Under the pieces are notes generated by a model. It was not told the origin of the DNA. It did no database searches and was given only the letters and a program-made list of their open reading frames with translations. Of a DNA stretch of 64,000 nucleotides, positions 38,421 through 49,536 are shown piece after piece. The position numbers were made by a program, and so were the translations under genes. This stretch comes from Synanceia verrucosa (lineage: Eukaryota > Chordata > Actinopteri > Perciformes > Synanceiidae), in the NCBI GenBank assembly GCA_029721515.1, contig CM056562.1, positions 9,784,767 to 9,848,766 on the forward strand, written 5' to 3'. Within the stretch, counting starts at the first letter, position 1. Every line of letters starts with the position of its first letter.

Positions 38421-41400
38421 TGAGGAGGTGTGGACTTTTACAACTTCTCGAAATACAGGTTCCACGTTTTTCGCCATGAAGGAAACATCTCGCAAAGTAG
38501 GCTAATGTCAGCCTGCGTGTTTGCAAGCAAGCATGGCCGGATGAACCTGTTAGGGGTTAGAGCTGGCTGTAGACCCGCCGCCCTTAATCTGTGCTCTGTA
38601 GGCACAGCGCAAACATGACATGACACCTGCTTCAGTATATAAACCCATGAATAAACACCAGCATGTGATGGAATAGGATTTGCCATGTGTGTCAGTAAGT
38701 TTGTGCTTCTCTGATTTAACACATTAAATATGCACTTTGTGAACCCAAATACCAGCTTAAAAAAATAATGTCTTATTATAAAGTCTGATACAAAGCCTCA
38801 TTATAAGGGGGCCAGCAGAAAGCCCTGTGCTCTTCCCTTTATGACAAGCCAAAATGTCTGCTGTGAAAAAACCACACATTTTCTCAATTTTGAAATAGGT
38901 TTGTTTAATAAAATTAATTAGCTGCTTTGATATATTGAGTTTAACACTGTGGTTATCAACCTGGGGTTCTCAACTGCACATAGCTTCCCAATTTAAATAT
39001 GAAAGGAGAACACACTGGTTTCAGAAAATGACTTGTTTCTATTTTTTCAGGTGAAATACTAAGAATAATTAATAAATAATAATTTTCCATTCCCAGACCC
39101 ATTAAATCAATCAAATGGAACAATATGATATGGAACATTTATTTGGTAATACTGTTTACCACATCCACATGGCCTTAATCTGTGGTTAAAAGTCACAGAG
39201 GTAGAGATCAACTAATATAACAGACTAGTAAAGAAACAATATGTAGTGAGTTGGTGAAACACCGTCCTCATTATTTATGGCTGTACTAACAGTAATTACT
39301 GTAGTTCTGCCCCACACAGTATCATAATTACAGCAGTAGATGGCGCTGTGTCACACACTTTGCATTGCTCAAGTCAGCAAACTGTCACAGAAACAAACAC
39401 TTCCACCTGATGTTTTTAAGAACATGATCCCTACTCGATAATTTAGATCAGATACTACTGATCTGGTTGGTCTGGTCGTTGGTCAGTGTGTTTAATAATC
39501 TGATTCTCTGTCTTGGCTGCTTGCTTGCCTGCCACACATGAGGTGGAGATGAGCAGCATATCTGGAGACTTCATTGTTTTGGTGTAAAGTTGTTCATAAG
39601 CGTGGAAAACATATTGACACAGACTGGGACTTATCTGGTGTACGACAAGTGTATTTTTAACTCTAAATAAGCCTAACAACCTCAATCAGTGTAAGATTAC
39701 CGTAAAGTTGGTGCGTGTTTTGGTATGAATATGTTTGATGTAAATAAAAGTTCCATCTTGTGATCACTTCCAGCTCAGTGCTGTCAGTGAATAACAATGG
39801 CAGCTTGCCTGGGTTGGAGAACCTAACTCATTTGACCTAATATTCTACTGTGACTGCGGGACTGACGTGAACAGCTCTGGTAGAACTTGTTTTCTGTAGT
39901 GTGTGAAACCTATTATGCTACACAGTGAACCCCTTAAACATCCTGTTTCACATGCCTAGACTATGTGACACATCATGCGACCTGATTTTGCTACTTCATT
40001 TATAAAGCATTGCATTACAAAAGAGTGGGTTTAGTGTTGGTTTCAAATGTTCAGGCTGCAGTGAAAGTAGAGCCTTGAAAACAGATTATGGCACTGAGGA
40101 GCGATTACAGCTGCCATGGATCTGCCCGTATCACTGCCCAGGTCTGGTCTGCTTAGGAGGGGCTTTGATTGATTAATTGTGTGTGTAGGCATTCCAGCAC
40201 AGTACCAGCTGCATGTCATACACAATGGTGAGATTGTGCCTGGGGCGGCCTGAACGACAGCTGCCTAGGCCTGCCCCCTTGGAGCACTGATAGGTGATTA
40301 CAGACCAGATGGACTCACAGTGAAAAACAGCAGTAGATTCTAAAATCATTATCACCCAGAAAATGAAGCTCTGTCGTTTCTTGCTTTTTTACAATAACTG
40401 TAGATGTAATGATGTCAGTTCAATAAAAAAACAACACATTTTGTGCCTTTTAGACACAGATGAAAAGTCTTAAATGAATTCTGACAGTCTGAACTGTTAG
40501 TAAGTCCCTAAAGCTGTCTACTTAGCAGTCCTTTCTTGCACTATTAGGTGATGTTATTGTCTGGAAGAGGACCCAGGAATTTCTGGAAATGGCTTGCAGA
40601 AGTTTATTTAAATGATCACATGTCTGGGACACAGAATGCTATTTGGGGTAATTGTTTTGTTTTTGAGCTAGTATATGCAAACCTCATGTTGTATAATGAT
40701 ATGGGGTACAATACACTGATATTATACTGAGACAAGCACACATTTATTCCACTTAAAACTACTTTCATTTAGTTATTCCAGCAGTGGATAATCTCATAAA
40801 CATTTGGATTTGCCCTGTGTGTTAACTCCCTACAGAGGTGATATTGTATAAATAGTAGTAGTCAAAAATTGTCTTTCTCATCACACACCCAGTGAAAGAA
40901 ATCTCTTGCAGTGATGCCCAGTGTGTTCGGCCAAAAAAAATCAGGCCTGCCACCCCACCTGTCAGCATTCGCACAGATTGCGTCACCCATCTGACCCTGC
41001 TGAGCCACTCTTTGACACATTTGCTTAGCGGTGTGTTTTACAGACTTTATAGCCAACACATGTGGTGTCTGTCTGTTGTTATGCCCTGACAGAGAACAGG
41101 AGTTGCTCAACTGTGGCATAGCTCTGCAAGTCAACAACAACTGGTCAAACCAACTGTTGTTCGGTATTCTTGAGCAAACCAGTGATGGAAGAGCTTTGCA
41201 ATGCGGTGTGGTGGGGAAAAGCACAGCCTGTTCATTTGGTTAACCTTTTTTCTTTACCGTGGCTCATAAAAAGCCAGTGTATGCTGTTATTATGAACAAT
41301 AAAAAATAACTCAGGCAAAAGAAAACAATAAATGAACAGAAAGGGAAAGAAACCTGATGGTGACATGAAAACAAGAATCGTAAAACGCCAGTCAAATTTT

Positions 41401-41458
41401 GCAATTTTTCTTATTTTTTACCTGCTTCTGTAGTTTCTCAAAGATCTTTAAGGAACTT

Positions 41459-41804
41459 CCATCCATCCATTATCTACCACTTATCCTCACATAGGGTCGC
41501 GGGGGGCTGGAGCCTATCCCAGCTGTCTTAGGGCGGAAGGCAGGGTACACCCTGGACAAGTCGCCACCTCATCGCAGGACACATAGAGACAGACAACCAC
41601 TCACACTCACGTTCACACTTACGGTCAATTTAAATTAGCCAATTAACCTAATCCCCATGCATGTTTTTGGATGGTGGGAGGAAGCCGGAGTACCCAGAGA
41701 GACGGGGAGAACATGCAGACTCCACACAGAAAGGCCCCGGGCCCGGGATTCGAACCTGCTTGCTGTGAGGCGAAAGTGCTAACCACTACACCACCGTGCC
41801 GCCC
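41459..41804 (-). mobile_element. Full-length tRNA-headed SINE with 14-bp target-site duplication
   Basis: On the minus strand the element starts GGGCGGCACGGTGGTGTAGT, with GGTTAGCAC and B-box-like GGTTCGAATCCCGGG. It passes through a roughly 230-bp body and ends in GGATAAGTGGTAGATAATGG plus (ATGG)n. It is flanked by a perfect 14-bp direct repeat TCTTTAAGGAACTT at 41445-41458 and 41805-41818. A perfect duplication this long and intact ends indicate a fairly recent insertion. The tail probably pairs with a LINE partner's machinery. Confidence 0.9.
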
Positions 41805-44800
41805 TCTTTAAGGAACTTGTCTATTTTGATTTTTGTATGTTATAATGGGCATACTCTTGAGGTTCTTTTATAGTTTCCACTATGTATTTCCATTCATAGG
41901 TGCAGAGTAAAGTAAGGCAGCATCACTGTGGAGCTCAGTGTTGTGGAACATGTGCATTAACCAACAAAGATAATTTCTTTACTTTAATACTACGATACTG
42001 CAAAGATATTCTCTGGATGTTTAACGTACTGATTGGACTTCCGCTATAGCTGGATTAGGTTGACAGCATCAAGCAGTCCAGAATGATGTCATAGAGCATG
42101 ATCTAACTCTGCGGCCAGATGATTGAATCATACATTTTCCTTTAATTTTGGGGTTATTAAATGAACAGAGCTCCTCTATGTGACTTTCAAAAGAAGACGA
42201 TTGGTATTTGCCTTAGGTCATTTTCTCGCTTATGGTTCATTTGAATTAGGAGTTAAATTAATGCTTTGCAGCAGCTTTTTATTGGTCAGGCTATGTTTCT
42301 GATTACCAATTAACCAACAAGCCATATTTTATAAGCTTTGTAAGTCATGTGGCCATGCAGGGAGGCCAGTTAATAGACAATTTTTCTAATCCTAAACAGA
42401 TGAGGGATTTGATGGAGGATTATCATTTCCACTCTGGTCATGAAAACATGTGGAGATGCTCAGATAGCTGTCAGGATTGTTTCGGGATGGTGCACAGTTC
42501 TGTAATTCACCTCTGACCTGCAACACAAAGCTGAATGACCGCTAAAATAAAAGTTGATGAGAGTGCTTCCATTAGATAGGATCAAGAGCAGTTTTTAGTG
42601 TTTGTAGTGACTTTGTTTGTTTGTTTGTGGCTCTTGCATCCACAAATGAAACCAAATTAATGCTCCCCTTAAACCCATAATCATTCTGTGAGGCTAAAAA
42701 TGTGTGTTTTCCCTGCATGTTTGCCATCTGCATCATTACACTCCAATCTCTTACAATCTTTGACAAAGTTTAGCTTCTTTCTGTTAGTGTGGTATAATAC
42801 TTACCATTCCACAGGGTCTTTCAGGCTGCAAAAGGAGACACAACCAGCAGCAGCATTTTTTTTCATCTGAACTACTTTAATTATGTGGCTCACTTTCTAT
42901 TTTTGACTTCACCACTCCTTCCCCCAAACAGTTGGGACAGTTGCTTCGTAGATTGCACAGCACCTGTTCTAAACCCACTTGTTATCCCACACCCTATCTT
43001 AAGACACTTGCACATGCTCCTATCATCCCCGTATAATGTTTGATGCACTGTGTTCTCATCACAAATACATCTTTAACTTGGAATGTGCATTGCATTATTT
43101 AGTCACATGCGGCCTCTTTAGAGCAACAGTTGGGCCTAAAAAAATCACGTGTCAATCCAGACGTGTGCAACAATCTATGCCAAAGGGACAGCAGGTTGGG
43201 TTTTTCTACTAGTGAATAGGACTTTGTGAGTACCAACACAGCAATGGGAACAATTTCTGCTTTGTCAGTTTTTGTGCAGTTTCCTTTTGCACGTGTTGCA
43301 AATTGTCATGTAGGTAGAATGACAAATCTCACTCTATTGTTCATCGAAATTGAACCACTGGAGTTAGTGAGTTTGTTATATGTGTCAGCTGCATTTCAGC
43401 ATCAACAAGCCATCCGCTGCCTGGTGTCAGCAATGAGCTCATCCATTCCTCTAACAGGAGGTGACAGGAGTGAGGCAAACAATAACGCAGAACTTTCAGG
43501 TGGGTCCAGCTCGTTATGTAAAGCCCCTGAGGCCACCTTGTATGTCAAAGCAGGGGGGAAAATCCCTGCTTGTCCTGTATTGAATCCAGACTCTTTGAGG
43601 TGAAGCATAATGATGTCCTCGTCGTGAGATAAAATGAGTGTTGACCCCACTGCTTTTCAACAAGGTTTAGGAACATCTGTTAAAGTTTTTCCAAGTTGTC
43701 TGTATACTTATTGGTATTTTCTTATTTACATCCAATTATACAATTAGAAAATGACAGAGAAGAGTTACCTCAACCAAAACATTAAACTAATCTCTAACAG
43801 AATAGCGGTGTTCAAAAATGACTCAGGATGTACTTTGGCTTTCCTATATTTTTCCATTTGCCTGAAGCACTCAAGTGAAACCGTTTTCTTCTGCTGTTCC
43901 TCTCGTGAAGTCTTGAGGTACATCATGATGATTACAGAGCAGATCCATCAAAAAGAAATGTAAATATGTAGGTTCACCTCTTTCTTGATTCTATGTTTCT
44001 GTTTTCAAAATGTTTAACAAGCCCTTCCATTTGGCAATACTTGGTGAATATGTCAAGCACACAGGCTGCAGCACATGATTACAGTTCCTGTATGTGATTA
44101 ATAAATCACACCGCTGGGTCAACAGAGCTTCCAAATAAAAGCTTAAAGGCACCCAACCTGCCGCTGGAATGACATCAGGGGTCAAATGTTAAGCCTCCCT
44201 CTCCAGGTGATTGATACTGTTGAAGAGGGCAAAAATAACATACAGCCTTTTCTGTTATTCATCCTTTGATATGGGAAAATTGCTTCCTGCTGCTGAAGCA
44301 TGGTTGCCATGTGAACTGATGATGTCACCTGATGTAGTGACCTCATCCCGCCCTTCAGCCTGACTGCCACCTGAGGATGGCTTCAAATTGCACTCAGACA
44401 AAAGTACAATAACGGCTTGTATGACACAGCGTGTACCTGTTCCCACACTGGAACGCTGATCTGCATGCAGCATTGAGCTGCACTGCCTCAATACGGCTTT
44501 GTTTTATCAGACTCCATTTTAATTACAGGCTTAAATGATTTTAAGCTTTCTGTTAAAAGTAAATGTTAAAGATATAATGTTTAGTGTTTACCATCTTGGT
44601 TTAGCATGTAACCAACATTTGTGAATTAGCAGTACAACTGATACTGATGGGATGGTATTGGGACATTTGATCAGAAGACAAAGTATTGTTGCTGTTAAAG
44701 TTTTGACGTAATGATAGATCTAGATGAAAACATTCAGCCATTACAGTTACCAGTGTTCATGAATCTCTGCATCAAATTTCAGGGCAATCCATTTACGAGC

Positions 44801-47291
44801 TGGACCAAAGGGGTGGACAGACCGTCATTGGCATCCCTGGAAGCACACAGCTAGCGTGGCTTAACATTAAATTCCTTCTCTGAATTCCAAAACTTCACTA
44901 AAACAGCCAAGAAAAATCTGTTCACTCCCTGTGACTCTCATACTTGTTAAGAACAAATGATGCCAATCTGTCATCAGCTGGCCTCCAGTCCAGAGGGAAC
45001 ACAATCTAACCATGAAGGGGATACATCTGATGACCTGTTCACTGACTTATTTAACAAGCCTGAATGTTGACTTTGAATTATCACCTTTTTTAAGAGCCAG
45101 TGAAAGCCTCTTTTGATCTTTAATATTCTCCAAAATACATAGTCTGATATATTTTTGTATGTCGGGGCCAACTATTATGGTAGGACAAGAAACACATTTA
45201 GGAGGTCAGAGTAGAGGCCTTCTTTTCTTAAAGCCCGGTTTGCCACCTGCCTTCATATTTGAACATTACTCACACAGGGTTATAGACACTGTTTCTATCA
45301 TAATAACAACTCTGATGCCAAAGATGGAGGCTGACTAGAACACATATTATTAGGTTGAATGTTTGCATGGAGGAATGCTGTAAAAGGAGGCCAGAGGTCA
45401 CAATATTATTGATGTCAGCATAGCAGTTACCATAACACAAGCCACCCAGGATTCGTCTTTTGGAACAATGGCGCTACAGTTTAAAAGATGAAAAATATTT
45501 GAGTCACGGTAGACGGTTGAGAGTCATTGTCTCTGCTTGCCTCTTTCTGCTGTGTGACAAACTTGGCACACTGTCTCTCTAAACAATCAGCACTGAATGA
45601 CTAAGATGGCATTTTATTGCACATGATGTCATGGCTCTTTACGGTCATGATAAGAGTGGACATGTTCGGGAGAAACGTGAAACAGAACTCCCAGGAAGAA
45701 GCACCACAGGTGTGTGTGAACGTCAGCTAATAAGCATGCAGCCTCATTAGGTCAAATAGCCTCAGGTGAGCGTCAGAACATTGGCGCCACATTATGTTAG
45801 TATTAAACCAGTGATTAGAGGGTCTGGTGCTTTAGTTGACAAGCGTCAAGGCTGCAGCAAGTTAGTTATGTCATACTGACCTGTTCTGTACTCCAGCTGA
45901 ATGGAAAACCATGTGGACACCATGTTGTAAAAGCTGAAAATGTGGATTTCATAATGTGTTTATATTTTCCGTTGTCCATAAACTGCAGCTGTCATGTTGT
46001 TCTACTCAAGCACAAATCATTTCATTGTTAATGCTGTATATTAGCTTCAGTGGCTGGAGTACAAAAGCCCACAGGCGAGCCATCTGAGAGGCCAGGTCAA
46101 GATGTCGGTTCAGACTTATGAGCTAAGAGCGAAGGAATTTAAAGCTATTTAGATCAACAGATAAGCATTAATACAAATGTATGACTTTAGTCTGTTTTTC
46201 TATTTAAACACAATAAAAGGGCAGCTTAAGTGATATAAATACACACATGTTGCTTTGATATGTTGCAAAAGACTATGTTTTCAGATAGTCTGTTTATGCT
46301 CTGTTTGTCCAGCTTGTAAATTCAAATTGAAAGAGGATGTTTTTGGGTTGGGTTTAGATCTCTGGTTGCTGTCTACCTGCTAAAAAACACAGGCCAAGTA
46401 TGTATTTTCATTTTTCTACTTGTTTTTTTTTTTAAACTTTTTTTGATCATGATCCAGAGCGAAAACTCAACCTTATCTGCACTGAAACTTGACCAGGAGG
46501 CTGATCATGCCTTTGTGATGACATATACCAAGTGGAAAAGTACAGACCCCCTCTAGCTCCCATACATATTCTCTCCTCCGCCGCAGCTATCACTCTCCTT
46601 TCATGCGGGCTGCCTCGGTGACATCACCCCTTGAACAAGTCCTCCAAGTTGTATTTACTGACTAATAAAACAGAAGATATCTAACAAGGGTGATCACCAA
46701 CCAGGGCCTGTGGTGAGAAAGCATCAGGATTTTATTAGCATCTTGGGAGGCAATGATATCAGACATCAGGCCAGAACCAGCTTGTCTTTAATCCTCAAAG
46801 ATGCACATAAAGGAAGATGGCATAAATGAGAAGCTCTCAGATGAAGGCTGAGCTTTAAACTGTTTGTAACGGATGTGGGCGGTTACGCACAAGATGTAGA
46901 TGGGAGCTGTGGGGAAGGAGGGGGACTCCCAGGGTAAACAACACAAGGAAGGTGTTACGGTAGCATAATCTGACATGGTTGGTAGAGGTGGGACACCTGG
47001 TTCAAATCTAATCACACAGTGACTCCATGAGCAAACAACTTTCCATCCTTTAAAAATGTTTGCAGGCTAAGTGGAAAACTAAGAGACTATGCACACAAAG
47101 CATTCAGTACAAACAAAGAATGACTTTTCATACAATTTCATAAAATTCTTGTAAAAGACTTTCAGACAAAATACGTGAACATTTAGCAAATCTTCAACCT
47201 GCCCAACATTTTATTGTTTTATTTTATTACTTGCTACAAGTTGTTTTCTAGACTAAGCTGAATATTCTCAGGAACATCTCCCAGTGCACAC

Positions 47292-47739
47292 CCATATGGA
47301 AAAGAAAAAGAAAAACTTAAAAATACTTTAAAGTTAAATTTAAAAAAATGTACTGAAATTTACTTTTGAAAGTGGCCACTTTTGCATTCTTTTCTTACAA
47401 GATAATAAAAAGAAGTATGAAGATACTGTATGTATCATATACTATTCTGATAAATACCCAAATCATACAACTTTCATTTTGTTTAAATTTACTAAGGAGC
47501 TTATATCCGGATTCACTGTTGTATGCTTTACATACAAGTTTAAGTCATAAGTACATACATGAAACTTGTATGTAAAGCATACAACAGTGAATGATACATA
47601 CAATATCATTATACTTCTTTTTATTATATTGTATTAAAAGAATGCAAAAGTGGCCACTTTCAAGAGTAAATCACATACTATTCATGAATTTCAGTACATT
47701 TTTTAATAATTTTTTTTCTGTTTCTTTTCCGTATGGGCA
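47292..47739. mobile_element. Foldback hairpin element (MITE-like)
   Basis: A near-complete inverted repeat of 448 bp. The outer ends are CCCATATGGAAAAGAAA (left) and its near-complement TTTCTTTTCCGTATGGG (right). The inner 31-bp arms (47511-47541 and 47562-47592) are perfectly complementary around a 20-nt loop. Further arm matches include AAAGTGGCCACTTT on both sides. A segment of about 70 nt at 47440-47510 has no partner in the right arm. It encodes no protein. Its transposase family and target duplication are not evident. Confidence 0.75.
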
Positions 47740-48379
47740 GGTTTGCCTTTTCACAGAATGACAAAAAGATAATTTGTTATTTGTCCTACAAGCAGGGAAA
47801 TGTGCATTTTTTTCCCTGACAAATACTGATCCTAAATTAAAACTAATCCAAAGTTACCAAATGTTCCACTTGAAGTATTTGTGGTGGTGTCACAGTCACA
47901 CAGTGTACCCATTGCTCACATAAATTGCACGCTCACCCAGCAATATGAGGAAATGGCATTTTAAAGTCAGCCAAACCCCTTGAACTCCACCCATACAGCT
48001 TTCCGTGAACACCACCCAGCCTGCGCTTGAATTTATCTCTGATTTCAAGCTGCAACACATTAAAAATCTTCCTAAGATGACTTCATCATGAAACCAGAGC
48101 TCTTTTAAAAGCATCATTAACCATGACAGCTCCAGGGCTACACACCTCTGTCATATGGAGTCCTGCTGAGTGACTGTTTCAGCCTCAGACAACACAGTAG
48201 CATCAGCAACTTCAGAGCACATGAATGAATAGATGTCTTCATTCTGTGTAATTTTACAACATGGATCAATATTTTGTGAATTCCAAAAGTTGTAAAATGA
48301 AGTGGGAAATTATTCAACTTCAGTGTAGGCGAATGGGTTTTGTTGCTTGTGGCTGAGCAGCTACTGCGAGCAGTTCAAC

Positions 48380-48410
48380 CAGGTGTGGGGGTCGAGTCAG
48401 GGGGCAGCTG
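48380..48410 (+). promoter_or_regulatory. Paired E-boxes, candidate myogenic control element
   Basis: CAGGTG (48380-48385) and CAGCTG (48405-48410) lie 25 bp apart, centre to centre, about 750 bp upstream of the mymx start codon. Further CAGCTG boxes lie at 48698-48703 and 48844-48849. MyoD/myogenin prefer CAGCTG/CAGGTG, and mymx is a known target of myogenic factors. No clear MEF2 site or TATA box was seen. Functional use is inference. Confidence 0.35.
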
Positions 48411-48452
48411 AGTGAAGAGTGAGAGTTCCTTTTTTGGGGAAAGCTTTCACCA

Positions 48453-48829
48453 GTGGACGCAGATTCTCCACTCTGCAAATATTTTCTCTGCTGTCTGCTC
48501 TCCTCAGTAATCCCTGCTCTCCCGACACCACCCTCCGCTATTCCAATCAGTCAGCCTGACATGTGCTCCATTGAACCCTCGCCACCACCAAGGAGTGGTA
48601 GGGGTCATCATCTGCTCAAGTGTTATTTGCACCCCTCCACACTTGTCATGCCAGCAGCTCTGAGGTTTAAGGAGCAGAGCGACGGGGCTGTTCCATTCAG
48701 CTGGGACCTGTGTGACAACTGCTCCTCGCTGATGGGGAAAAGGCTCAGAGCTGAGGAGGTCACTCTCACTCCTGGACAGAAGGCGCTCATACGAGCTTCT
48801 CTCCTCAGACTTCAAGTCAGTGTGGGTGT
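48453..48829 (+). other. Possible coding or leader exon upstream of mymx
   Basis: An ORF opens at 48453 and runs past a plausible donor CTTCAA|GTCAGT at 48829/48830 to a stop at 48866. Its last third looks protein-like (FSWDLCDNCSSLMGKRLRAE, then EVTLTPGQKALIRASLLRL). A possible acceptor CTCTCCTCAG sits at 48507, inside the ORF. It lies just downstream of the E-box pair. It may be a first exon of the spectrin-repeat gene, an upstream exon of mymx, or chance. Phase 0 at the donor does not match the reading frame of the exon that begins near 49506, so if joined to it this would be a separate upstream frame. Confidence 0.25.
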
Positions 48830-49018
48830 GTGTGAGTTTGTTTCAGCTGAGGATATTACCTCATAGAGGATAAGCTGTGATCGAGAGAAAGGTCTGACAC
48901 AGGTCTCTCCCTCTGACTCCATTACTCGCCTCTTATCTGGACAGATTTTCTGTTCAGGTTCAGAGGGGAAGTTTTGACAGCCAGGCTTTACAGCCTTCTC
49001 TCTGCTCTGTCGCTCCTG

Positions 49019-49050
49019 ACAGAGAGAGAGAGAGAGAGAGAGCGAGAGAG
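49019..49050. repeat. (GA)n tract
   Basis: About 15 GA units with one GC interruption, about 105 bp upstream of the mymx start codon. It is followed by a T-rich tract that could act as a pyrimidine tract. Confidence 0.85.
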
Positions 49051-49154
49051 TGGTGACTTCATCTCCTCTCTTAACCAACCCTCCTCTTTCCCCCTCCTTT
49101 TTTGAGCTGTCTTTTTTTCATTTTTTTTTTTCTCGCGCAGCACAGTCAGGCAGC

Positions 49155-49382
49155 ATGCCAGCAGTTTTCATCTTGCTGCGGTCCCTGGTTATCAGGCTCC
49201 TCAGTAGCAGACTGGCAGGCTCAGTGGTACAGTTCCTCAGGAGAAGCCTCTCTACAGGCGCTGCCCACCTTGGCACGGCGCTGCGCCACGTCTGGGACCG
49301 CGTTCGATCCCAGGAGTCCAAGGAAGCTGTCCTGGGTTGTGTGCTGTGCATTCTCAACATGCACAAGAAGGTGGAGAACTGA
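49155..49382 (+). CDS. mymx: Myomixer (myomerger/minion), myoblast fusion microprotein
   Basis: A single-exon 75-residue ORF. It begins MPAVFILLRSLVIRLLSSRL with a hydrophobic N-terminal helix, continues with a basic amphipathic helix (FLRRSLSTG ... LRHVWDRVRSQES) and ends in the diagnostic AxLGCxL motif (A58-V-L-G-C62-V-L64). Mammalian MYMX has the same order: MP start, hydrophobic helix, Arg-rich helix, then SQ...EALLGCLL. Family role: the protein is made only during muscle formation or repair, sits in the plasma membrane and drives fusion-pore completion after myomaker-dependent hemifusion. The frame is open upstream to another ATG at 49050, but the MPA start matches the family length. Human MYMX and KLHDC3 both lie on 6p21.1, which supports the call. 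The ORF stops 154 bases before the next gene's start codon. Confidence 0.88.
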   Translation: MPAVFILLRSLVIRLLSSRLAGSVVQFLRRSLSTGAAHLGTALRHVWDRVRSQESKEAVLGCVLCILNMHKKVEN

Positions 49383-49536
49383 GCTCTCCCTCCCCTCAAC
49401 CCTCCACTTGCCTGTTAGACAGAGACTGGACAAACAGAGCTGGTGAGTGAGGAGAGTGCACAGGGGATGTGACAGACTTTTTTTCACTGCCCATTTGGAC
49501 TTCAGCATATTTTGTTTTCTTATCTGGACACCGGTA

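Larger units (their letters stand above)
38420..48370. other. Intergenic DNA between klhdc3 and mymx
   Basis: No coding gene is supported over nearly 10 kb. It carries a full SINE (41459-41804) and a foldback element (47292-47739); the rest is AT-rich unique-looking sequence. Several short ORFs exist, such as near 43226-43603, but none has a domain, an intron structure or a neighbour exon. Enhancers may be present but cannot be read from sequence alone. Confidence 0.6.

Noticed and set aside
43226..43603. 125-codon ORF between klhdc3 and mymx
   Set aside because: No motif, no splice structure and no similarity that I can recognise.
47366..47575. 69-codon ORF in the foldback element
   Set aside because: It lies within the left arm of a palindromic non-coding element and has no domain.
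49050..49382. 110-residue N-terminally extended form of mymx
   Set aside because: The extra 35 residues come from GA-tract-flanking and T-rich leader sequence; the MPA start at 49155 matches the length and start of the family.
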